Shown in pieces: positions 20,000 through 27,951 of a stretch of DNA of 27,951 nt. Every line of letters starts with the position of its first letter. The first letter of the stretch is position 1. The notes beneath the pieces are model-generated. The model ran no database searches. It was not told the origin of the DNA and saw only the letters and a list, made by a program, of their open reading frames with translations. The position numbers and the translations under genes were made by a program. The DNA is from Mikrocytos mackini (Eukaryota; Endomyxa; Ascetosporea; Mikrocytida; Mikrocytiidae): positions 1-27,951 of the forward strand of contig JASNJN010000172.1 in assembly GCA_030180075.1 (NCBI GenBank), given 5' to 3'.

Positions 20000-20382
20000 G
20001 ACGACTTTAAAGATCTTTTTGGTTTTAAATGAAAGTATAGTATTTTACTTTATTGAATTTAGAATAACATTTATATAAATGAATTGTATAAGTGAGATTA
20101 AGATTAAAAAGATTACATCAATTAACATGATATTATGGGTTCATTTATGTATTGAAAGTATTAAAATTAAATTGAACTAATTATAAAACAAGGATTTGGT
20201 ATATTCGGTTATAAATAGAAGTTTCTTTGCTTTATCAACAAATTGTGAGATAACTTTGAAATGGTACATAAAAATTAATTCAGTGTAAAGGAATCAATTT
20301 TGTCTAAAATTTGCGTGGTGATTAAATTGTTTTGTTATAAATTAAAGAAGGTTTTATAGTTGAATTTTCATTTTCGAATTTT

Positions 20383-21518
20383 ATGAAACAAAAGAAAAGT
20401 TACTCCTCTCTATCGAAAAAGAAAGACAAATTTCGTGCAAGAATCAAGTTGGTAGTGTTTTATCTCGTGTTACCAGCTACTCTTTCAATGTTAGCTGGTG
20501 CATTGATTTTGCACATTGTTTTTCAAAAGGAAAAACAAAGACAAAAGAACTCAACGCGAACCTACAACAATCAAACAACAAATTATGCAACAACACAGAC
20601 CACCAATGTCTAATGGAAGAATTACAAACGGTAGACAGTGCCTTGGAATCCTTCTTTGAGCTGTACTCGGTGATTGGTAGTAAATGCACACAAAACACCA
20701 ACGAAGGTTTATTAAATAAGATTTCCTTAACTATACAACCTCTAAACAAGGATTTCGAAGCTTCTTTTCAACAGTTTAGAGATGCCGCACCAGTTTACCG
20801 TTTTTCTGAAGACATTTTGTTTGATAAGAAAGAATCACCATTTGGCACTTCTTATATTTGGAGTATTGGTATCATACGTTTACTTGTAGCTATGTATGAT
20901 TCACTTCAAACTGCAAAAGAAATACAATACTATGCAACAAACGACTTAATCCGTTACGTATTTGGTGGTGTTTATGTAAAGAAAATAGCAAATTTCATTT
21001 GGACTTTGTCCTTTGCAATAGAAAGGGAGCTAGAAATTATTCTAAACAACAATAAAGACAACTCAAAGCTTATAGAACTTGCTATAAAATTCTACAAAGA
21101 ATATAAAGATACCGTAAAGAAGTTGTTCTGTAAAAAGACAGAAAAGATCACAATTATAGAAGATGAAATCACTGTGTATTCAAAGTTAATTTGTGACTTT
21201 AATTCTCTACAAAAATTCATTTCCATGAGTTTTTATCCATTATATCTTCTTATATTTGAAGTTGATAACGAACTTGAAAACTGCAAGGTGAAAAAAGAAT
21301 ATATCGAATACATTTAAAAAGAAAATAATCCCGGGAATTGTTCAATGATGGCTTCTTCAATAAAAATATATTTCGAAAATATAACAAATAGTTGTGAGCA
21401 TGTTTTTATAAATATACAACATTTATTTGATGATAAAATAAATAGTTCGGAATGGAAACTTCAAAATAGAAAATGTGTTGATGTTTTACAAGCAACATTG
21501 CCCTCTTATACAGATTAA
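20383..21518 (+). pseudogene. Type II membrane protein gene, lineage-specific, with a frame change and one in-frame stop
   Basis: The first frame (20383-20613) has a basic cytoplasmic start and one membrane segment (about residues 22-46, LVVFYLVLPATLSMLAGALI and beyond), typical of a signal anchor. The second frame (ATG at 20613, open from well upstream in the same phase, about 20520) encodes a helical ectodomain and ends in TAA at 21315-21317. The same phase then stays open for another 66 codons to 21518, including a piece too short to be listed by most ORF finders (MMASSIKIYFENITNSCEHV onward). Upstream of 20613 the second frame reads KELNANLQQSNNKLCNNTDH, which looks coding, so the frames probably join near 20520-20560. 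No family recognised. It could be a decaying gene, base errors in A runs, or recoding. Confidence 0.55.
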
Positions 21519-21760
21519 TTAATATATTAATATAAGTTTTATTTTCTTAGATCAACATTTTTAATACAATATTTTATAGACAATTCTAGAATATAACGCC
21601 TCATAATTGTGTGTTTATTAAAATAATATGAATATTTAACGAACTACATAAATCATCTTCACATATTAATTATTTAATAAACATTAAGCTAATACGTCGC
21701 CAATTTATTTTCTTTTATCAATGAGAACAAATTACTTACTATAACAACCCTAAGTCAATA
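21519..21760. other. Convergent intergenic spacer
   Basis: About 240 AT-rich bases between the ends of two convergent membrane-protein genes. Nothing recognisable is present. Confidence 0.4.
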
Positions 21761-22927
21761 TTAAGTAAAGAGTTTGTTATCATTTCCAGATTCTTCTTTT
21801 ACTTCGCATTTTCGAATTTTTACTCCAAGTATAACTACTAATATAACCGACAACAAACTACCAACAATAATTCCAATAACGATCAGTATACTTTCCATTG
21901 TATCTTTTTCATCTTTATGTTTAACTTTATTACCTTTATTATCTTTCTTATCCTTCTTATCTTTTGAACTAATTGTACTTTTCTTATATTCTTTATCAGT
22001 TACAATGTATATCTTTTCATTTTTTTTGTTTATAAATTCTTTCTTCTTTTGATAATCATCTTTAAACACAAACTTAACATCAATTTCACTATCTTTTTCT
22101 AACAAACTTTGTTTCTGTTCGTTTCCTTTCTTTTTATAAAATCTAATTCCTTTTATTATATCTTCCGCTTTAGAAAAGTTTTGTAAGTATAATTCATTAA
22201 TCTTTTTAAAGTCTATTTCTTCAAACAAATCATTTATAATGTTTTTAAAGACTTCTTTACCAAATTGTTGTAAGAATGTATTAAATCCACACATAATTTT
22301 ATCGTCAGTTTTTATTTGATGTAACACAGAAATTTGTTTAATTTCTTTTTTGAATTGTAATAAACGCACTTCTGTATTGTCAGGTCCATTTTTCTATTTT
22401 AATATAAACTTATACAAATCGTCGTTATCGTTTGATTTGTTTTCTTTTTCTTTTCCGGTAATTTTAAATAAAACATCTAAATTGGTCCTGTTTTCTGATA
22501 ATCCGTGTTTAGAATGTAGTATAATAGCTTTTGAAACCTGTAGTTGTTGTCCTGTGTGTTGGTAGGTTAAAATGAAATTTATAAGCCGGTTAGGTGTGCC
22601 CTCGTTTTTATTGTCTATTATAGCCTTTTCCATTGTTGTAAATTTTGGTTTACTTTCAGAATTAGTATTTTCATAGATTTTGGCTTTTAGAATTACTACT
22701 GCTTCGTATGTAAAGTATGCCAAGGCCTGTTCTCGATTTGTAACGAACATAAAGTAGTAATCGGTTAAACCAACATTGTTTGTAATCCTTTGGATGAAGT
22801 AACATGTTGATAGATTAACCGGAATAGAAGTTTCGTTGTTTGCGTTCGAGCTTGAACCAGATAGTATGCTTAAATGTAGGGATGCAAAAATAAGTAGTTT
22901 TAAGGTTGGAATAATATTGAAAGACAT
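21761..22927 (-). pseudogene. Type I membrane protein gene, lineage-specific, one in-frame TAG
   Basis: One frame of 389 codons is interrupted only by TAG at 22394-22396. The first part (177 residues) begins with a hydrophobic signal peptide (about 5-23, ending LSGSSSNA) and has N-glycosylation sequons (NET, NLS). After the TAG the frame reads NGPDNTEVRLLQFKKEIKQ with no shift. Toward the end comes a Lys/Asp low-complexity stretch, a strong membrane segment (IVIGIIVGSLLSVILVVILG) and a short cytoplasmic tail. Signal peptide at the front and membrane anchor at the back belong together as one type I surface protein, so the two halves are one gene. The apparent start at 22369 is GTG and is not needed. 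Readthrough, a recent null allele or a base error are all possible. Confidence 0.65.
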
Positions 22928-24398
22928 TTGGATTGTTTAGTTTGTGAGTGATTGCAAAAGTTTGAAATACGCAAATGTGTAAAGAATGTTTAGTTGGTGC
23001 GTAATGTCAGTGGAAAATGGATTTAAAGATAGGTTTAAATTATGCTTTCTTGTTGTGATAATATAGGATGCGGAATTGGGTGGATTTGGCTTTCAAGTTT
23101 GTGTGGATTCTTTGTTTCTAAATTAAAATCTTATATGAGTATGTCAGTGTGCTGTGAAGTTGTAATAGGGCGCTTTGAGTTTGTAAGTCCGTGTATAGCG
23201 AGTAAAACCAACTTACATTTTTAAATCTCACAAAACTTTTAGAAATTTTTTTTTGGCAAAAGAGAAACCAATTATTTAATTAATTATAAATTACTCTTTT
23301 CAAACTAACGACCTACTCATATCAGATCCATATATCAGGCCAATAGCTTCTTTAATAAACTCCAAGTTCGACAATCCACTGAATTAAATTCCCATATTTT
23401 GAAACATGTTTACATTGAACATTGTTTTCCCAAAACAACTCTTCCTATTTTAATTTGTCCAAAAACCCCCTTATGAATAATCATGTTATTGCGAGGTTGA
23501 GTTCATTCACAAAAACAAATGCTCCCTTGTTTAGGGTTTGTTAATGTCATTTTAAAGTATTCTTTGTGCTGCAGTAAACCGTTGGTATATGCCAATTTAT
23601 ATTGGCACTTGTACAGGCTTTTCAGCTTTCATAAAGTCGTACGTTTGTGGCCNGTTCTAAACCTTGACCCCCATTTCTCTTCCTAAGTCTCTTGAGCTGT
23701 TATGGAGGTGTTTTTGGTTTTGGACCACAAACCAGAAGTTAAAATTTTATTTTGTGAATAAAACCCTTGTTGGAATGCCGTGCCCTGATTTAGCATATAT
23801 CAAGCCAACGGTCTTAAAATGTTAATTGGATGAAGTATTGCCACTAAAAAACTTTTCCTGGGCTTGTGTAGCCCATCAAGTTTTACGGCATTCTATTCTT
23901 GTTTCAGGAATAACACTGTTTCGAAAATAAACCTTGTTTCAAAAATAATGAGAGTTTGCTTGAGTGCAATCATCAAATTTGACAGTTTAAAAAGTTGTAT
24001 CAGCCCATGTTGTATCGTAATACTTTGGACGTCGTTATCATCTGTATACCTTCCGCTCACCCCTTGTATATTAAGGCTCATGGCCTTAGCGGTTTAGCTT
24101 TGGTGGGGTGGCTATCGTGTGAGACCCTGATGAGGTTCTAGCTCTCATAGAAGCATCCATCATGTAGGACACGAGAAGAGACAGTGTTCTCAACATGCTA
24201 GCCGTTTAAGGCCTTTCGCTCAGCATCGACCCTGACCCCTGTACGGTGGGGCCGTGGGGTTTACTGATATGCATGACCCTATGGGATTTTTCGAAAATTT
24301 AAATTTTCTTTGAATGTAGTAAAGTTATAATAAATGAAAGTTTAATTCGAAAAGAATCAAAAAATATATCGGACCAAACATTTAGAGTTCAACGTTCA
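22928..24398. other. Intergenic DNA with a GC-richer segment near 24050-24290
   Basis: The first 1.1 kb is AT-rich with no gene (a single N at 23653). At about 24050-24290 there is a compact GC-richer stretch with several short complementary tracts (for example GGGGCC and GGCCTT), which could fold, but it lacks tRNA arms, rRNA-like blocks or a long frame. It may be the end of a mobile element or a structured RNA. The last 100 bases are AT-rich and lead into the SWIM-PHD gene, with TTTAAATTTTC at about 24296-24308. Confidence 0.35.
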
Positions 24399-25255
24399 AT
24401 GGCAAATCACAAAAAAAGCAAAGAAATAGACGATGAAGAAGTTTCAGATTTACTCAATGGCAAATACAAATGCAAACAATACATAGTTAAACAGATAAAA
24501 GAATATAGTGATTATTATCCGGATAAGATACATGTCCTTATTGTTTCCTACATTTCGACGAATTTGTTTGTGATTGTTTAAATTTCTACCAAACGAAACA
24601 AACATGTAAACATGTACATAAAGTAGTCGACATTTACTTCAAAGACGTCTTCAAATCCCGTTTCTTTAAATCTTTCAAACAATATTATAAGAGTGCCCTC
24701 GTATCGAACAAGCTAAACCAAGCCAAAGTTAAAGTCATTCCCAAATCTACTAATGTTGTGAATGAGAAAGAATGTGATACTCCAAGTCCTACTTCTAATC
24801 AGCTTTCTTATTTCACTTTCAATGATATCAGAAACAAAATCGAAGAAATCACCTATAAAATTATGAGTATTCCCAATTTTAATGAGGTATCGAAAAAGTT
24901 AGAAGAATGCATAAATTCCATTTCTATCCATTCAATAAAAGAACCAAAAACTTCTATATCTCTTAAAAGTTTAAATCCAAGAAAAATAGTCGTTACACAA
25001 GAAAATCTACAGTTTCAAACGACCCAAACGAATTTGCTTAAACTCGAAAGGCTATCTAAAAGAAAAGGGCCTAAGCTGAAGAAAATAGTTGAAAGTTTCT
25101 ATATTTGTAGGGAGTGTTACTTGATAGAAGATCGGGTCAGTTCTGAGCTAATTGATTGGGTAGGTTGTAACGCCTGTGATAAGTGGTACCATTACAACTG
25201 TATCCGCTAAAAAGTAATGGACAAGAACGACACCTTCATCTGTTGTCGTAATTAA
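24399..25255 (+). pseudogene. SWIM plus PHD-finger protein, broken; possible MULE derivative
   Basis: Frame one (ATG 24399) gives about 55 residues ending near 24560. A second frame then encodes a SWIM zinc finger, CDCLNFYQTKQTCKHVH (about 24569-24620), a basic region, a long linker, and a PHD finger: CREC, CNAC, KWYHYNC (25107-25200), then after TAA at 25208-25210 in the same phase KVMDKNDTFICCRN, which supplies the last Cys pair. So the PHD finger is complete only if that stop is passed. The open part before 24758 has no ATG, and the apparent start there is GTG. SWIM fingers are standard at MULE transposase C-termini (one is in the MULE at 16598), but no DDE domain precedes this one. It is either a transposase 3' remnant or a small domesticated regulator, now interrupted. 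Confidence 0.55.
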
Positions 25256-25448
25256 CTAACATTATCCTGTTATTATCATTGCTCTTAAATCTTTCTATAA
25301 GCTTATAAACTCTCTGTTTAATATTTATCATAGTTGCTAACAATGAAAGATCTAAAACAATGGCCTACAAAATCCCAACCATGTAGTAAAAGTGTAATCT
25401 GTTTAGTAAGGCTCTACATGTCTCCCCAGTTTATTGTTATTCTGGAAG

Positions 25449-26245
25449 GGCTCATTTTGATTCTTCCCCAAATTTTGTACTTTTTCCCCAAGTTTATGAT
25501 TTTCCCCAAGTTTTTGGTGTTTCCACAAATTTATGCTTTTTTCCACAAATTAGTATCTAAAACAAATCAGTTTGCGGGTTATTAGAATGTTTAAAACATA
25601 CTTTTAATAATTTTTAGCAAAATAAACCTCTTTTCGGACTTTTCAAAAACATCGCCAAAAAAGTCTGATTCTTCCCCAANTTTANNANTTTCCTCCGAGT
25701 TTTTTGGGATGCCTCAAAATTCGACGGGAACCCCATTTTTTGAACTCAAAATTTATATACTCGATTAAAACTCGTGTAATTAATCTAAAATTTAATATTT
25801 TTTTAAATCACAAGCTGAAAATTCATGAAAATAATAATTTTTAAAAGCCATATGCTACAATACCACTTAAAACATACGAGTTTAAAACCTAATTTGCATA
25901 AATTTTAGATTAATTACACGAGTTTTAATCGAGTATATAAATTTTGAGTTCAAAAAATGGGGTTCCCGTCGAATTTTGAGGCATCCCAAAAAACTCGGGG
26001 GAAAATCATAAACTTGGGGAAGAATCAGACTTTTTTGGCGATGTTTTTAAAAAGTCCGAAAAGAGGTTTATTTTGCTAAAAATTATTAAAAGTATGTTTT
26101 AAACATTCTAATAACCCGCAAACTGATTTGTTTTAGATACTAATTTGTGGAAAAAAGCATAAATTTGTGGAAACACCAAAAACTTGGGGAAAAATCATAA
26201 ACTTGGGGAAAAAGTACAAAATTTGGGGAAGAATCAAAATGAGCC
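25449..26245. mobile_element. Foldback element 2 with long inverted arms
   Basis: A palindrome centred near 25847: arms 25449-25793 and 25901-26245, loop about 107 bases. The arms are nearly identical; the Ns at 25680-25688 can be read from the other arm. Each outer end starts GGCTCATTTTGATT and carries an array of TTCCCCAAG/TTCCCCAAATTT motifs followed by two TTCCACAAATT motifs (25459-25553 and its mirror). No protein is encoded. The right end abuts the GC-rich hAT-like remnant; no target duplication was found. Confidence 0.75.
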
Positions 26246-26582
26246 ACCCGCCGAACGGGCGGGCGGTTTCATGTTTCTTAACCGTTTTATTTTCAGTGAA
26301 AATCTGAAAAAATTTGAATTTTTTAAAAAATATTTATAAAGAAAAATCATGTAAAATATACAATTAAAAACGACTATTACCTTAAAATTTACCCAAACTT
26401 GTTGAGAATATAGTTTAAATGCTAAGAAAATAGAAAATCATATTTATTTTGGAAATTTCTTTCAAAAAAGATAAGTCACCTGTTAATGAGAATTTTTTCG
26501 AAAAATGACTCCTTCACCGCCCGAAACCGAACCGCGCGGTTCGGTTTCGGGCGGGCGGGCGGGCTGATAATTCTCACCTCTA
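26246..26582. mobile_element. hAT-like MITE remnant with CG-rich subterminal blocks
   Basis: The right end, read inward from 26582, is TAGAGGTGAGAATTATCAGC followed by repeated CCCG, and a perfect hairpin GAAACCGAACCGCGCGGTTCGGTTTC-like block lies at 26522-26550. The left side has the matching CCCGCC...GGGCGGGCGG block (26247-26270) but its outer terminus is missing, replaced by foldback element 2. Layout and composition match the intact hAT-type MITE at 13381. No coding capacity. Confidence 0.55.
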
Positions 26583-26584
26583 GT

Positions 26585-26937
26585 TTAAACCACATGGTTT
26601 AAACCGGTTTTTGCCGTCCTGTCCAAAAGGTTTTGGACGTAAAAGACGTCTTAAACCTCCTATTTGGTAGGGCTTGAGGGGCCTGAAATTGAAACGTGAA
26701 ATGACCTTTTCCAAAAACGTCACCAAATGATCATAATATTTTGTATGAACGCTTAATTTTTTGTCGCCAAAAAAGCAATAAACTCAAAATTTTTTATATT
26801 ACATTCTTAATAAATTATACATCTATCATAAAATAGGAAATATTGTAACCTGAAAAAAGGGTTTTGGACAGGATTAAACCAGGTTTAAACCACTTTTCCT
26901 GTACAAAAGGTTATGGACGGTCTTAAACCCTACCCTG
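26585..26937. repeat. Degenerate inverted repeats with GTCCAAAACC motifs
   Basis: GTCCTGTCCAAAAGG-like bases with TTTAAACC motifs at 26585-26665 recur in inverted form at 26865-26937 (GGTTTTGGACAGGATTAAACC, GGTTATGGACGG). This is probably an old, rearranged MITE of another family. Its exact ends and any target duplication could not be fixed. Confidence 0.4.
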
Positions 26938-27556
26938 ATTGTAATCTTGTATTTGGCTGTGTACATAATATTGTCATGAAACATATGTTTTTTAAAATTT
27001 GTGTATCATTCTTAAATGTTGAACTTAGAAATTTTATATAACAACGATATGAAAATATATGACGGATTTGTACCCTATTAACAAATAATTTGAGTAAACA
27101 TGTCTTAGAATTCCCATAGTTAGATTATACTTATAAGAAAAATTATCATTAAAAATAATTTAAATAATTTTTTAATATAAAATATCTATGAAAGATGTAA
27201 ACAAATCTGTGTAAATATTTATATGTAAACATATATTATTAACAAACTTTGATAACTAAAATCGAAAATGGACAAACGCAAACTATCATCGAAATTTTGA
27301 AGCATTTATTTTTGCTGATTTGAATATAAACTAACGTTTTAGAAGGAAACTAACACGTTCGACCACTTTTGCAAGCAATTTGACAGTTTTTAAAAAACTA
27401 CTAGTAAATTTGGGTGAATTTTTTTTTGAAAAGTTAAATTTTGTAGTCAAAATTCCCGTTTTCACCGTTCGGGGTTGAAATGGATTACAAAAAGTGCTCA
27501 AATGTATACAGAATCTCGAATAAAGTCATTAATGATTCATAAAATTGATTAAAAAT
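26938..27556. other. AT-rich DNA, nothing recognised
   Basis: About 620 bases with no long frame, RNA gene or repeat array visible. Confidence 0.4.
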
Positions 27557-27951
27557 GGCTGGAATCTTGTTTCCCACACTTTCTTCCAACTCCCACACTT
27601 TCTTCCGATTCCCACACTATCTTCCATATCCCACGATCGTCTATTTTAGCATGATTGCTGGCGGTTTTATGGTGTTTCACATATCCTAACCGATGTATGA
27701 TGATATTTCCCAAGACTGAGACTATTTTGATCTGTTAATACGAAAATCCACGCTATATTCTTTGATATTACGAGCAATTTTCCAATTTTTAAATTTTTAA
27801 AATTTCAGGAAATTAATGCATATTATTGTGTAAAATCAACTTCCCAGCTTTCATAACCTAATATATTTGTAAAAATTTTCAAAAATTATCTTGAAAATTT
27901 AATATAATTTGTTCCCACGTGCCATATTTAGTGATAAAAATCAACTTAAAA
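27557..27951. mobile_element. Left end of foldback element 3, running off the window
   Basis: Starts GGCTGGAATC, nearly identical to the left end of foldback element 1 (GGCTGGAATTC at 9693). It is followed by an array of four TTCCCACACT-type units with TTCTTCC spacers (27570-27635). The matching arm, if present, lies beyond the window, so assignment to the family rests on the terminus and the C-rich array only. Confidence 0.5.

Noticed and set aside
22350-22565. Plus-strand frames antisense to the type I membrane protein gene (also 21774-22052)
   Set aside because: They are shadows of the minus-strand gene, with no start context or domain.
23574-24267. Possible MITE with 9-bp inverted ends CAGTAAACC / GGTTTACTG
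   Set aside because: Only 9 bases match, no TA or other target duplication flanks them, and the sequences just inside do not agree.
24095-24290. tRNA, rRNA or hammerhead ribozyme in the GC-richer segment
   Set aside because: No T-arm consensus, no anticodon arm, no rRNA-like blocks, and no GAAA half of a hammerhead core at a workable distance from CTGATGAG.
20383-25255. Reassigned stop codons as the reason for in-frame TAA and TAG
   Set aside because: eS4 and the helicase end in TAA and CWC2 in TGA where their families end, and the conserved frames contain no internal stops. TAG is not tested by a conserved gene here, but TAA reassignment is excluded.
25449-25560. Spaced C-rich repeats resembling a CRISPR array
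   Set aside because: Units are about 10 bases, spacing is irregular, the array is mirrored in a palindrome, and the genome is eukaryotic.

Overview
The window looks like draft genomic DNA (it contains Ns) from a small, AT-rich, intron-poor eukaryote. A microsporidian with a large, transposon-rich genome is the best fit, but this is an inference. It rests on intronless and very divergent housekeeping genes, a divergent gene pair only about 55 bp apart, AAATTT-type elements just upstream of two conserved genes, and many K/N/I-rich proteins of no known family. No species can be named.

Layout. Positions 1-1440 are clearly GC-richer than the rest and hold minus-strand frames of an unclassified retroelement- or virus-like element that runs off the left edge. 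The interval 2.6-7.9 kb is the conserved core: a FANCJ/RTEL1-type Fe-S DNA helicase (minus), ribosomal protein eS4 with an unusual internal expansion (plus), a LisH-like protein (minus) and the splicing factor CWC2 (plus), the last two divergent from a tiny shared promoter. From 8 kb onward the DNA is dominated by mobile elements. A TA-flanked mariner-type MITE (8760-9306) cuts an unknown gene, and a 1.35-kb foldback element follows (9693-11043). A 5'-truncated LINE with a restriction-like endonuclease domain (13113-14218) carries a hAT-type MITE with a perfect 8-bp target duplication. A Mutator-like (MULE) transposase with C2H2 fingers lies at 16598-18942, and a second TA-flanked MITE sits exactly between two identical 52-bp repeats (19585-19999).

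The interval 20.4-25.3 kb holds three unrelated lineage-specific genes: a type II membrane protein, a type I membrane protein, and a small SWIM plus PHD-finger protein. In each, one in-frame stop is followed by clear coding sequence in the same frame; two also need a frame change. The right end (25.4-27.95 kb) holds a second foldback element, a hAT-like MITE remnant, another degenerate inverted repeat, and the left end of a third foldback element.

The three foldback elements appear to form one family: ends beginning GGCT or GGGCT, followed by short arrays of a C-rich motif that is uniform within an element and different between elements. This family and the run of stop-interrupted genes are the least expected things in the window. 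The genes do not form a pathway. The conserved ones serve DNA repair, translation and splicing, and the rest are surface or secreted-type proteins and transposon products.
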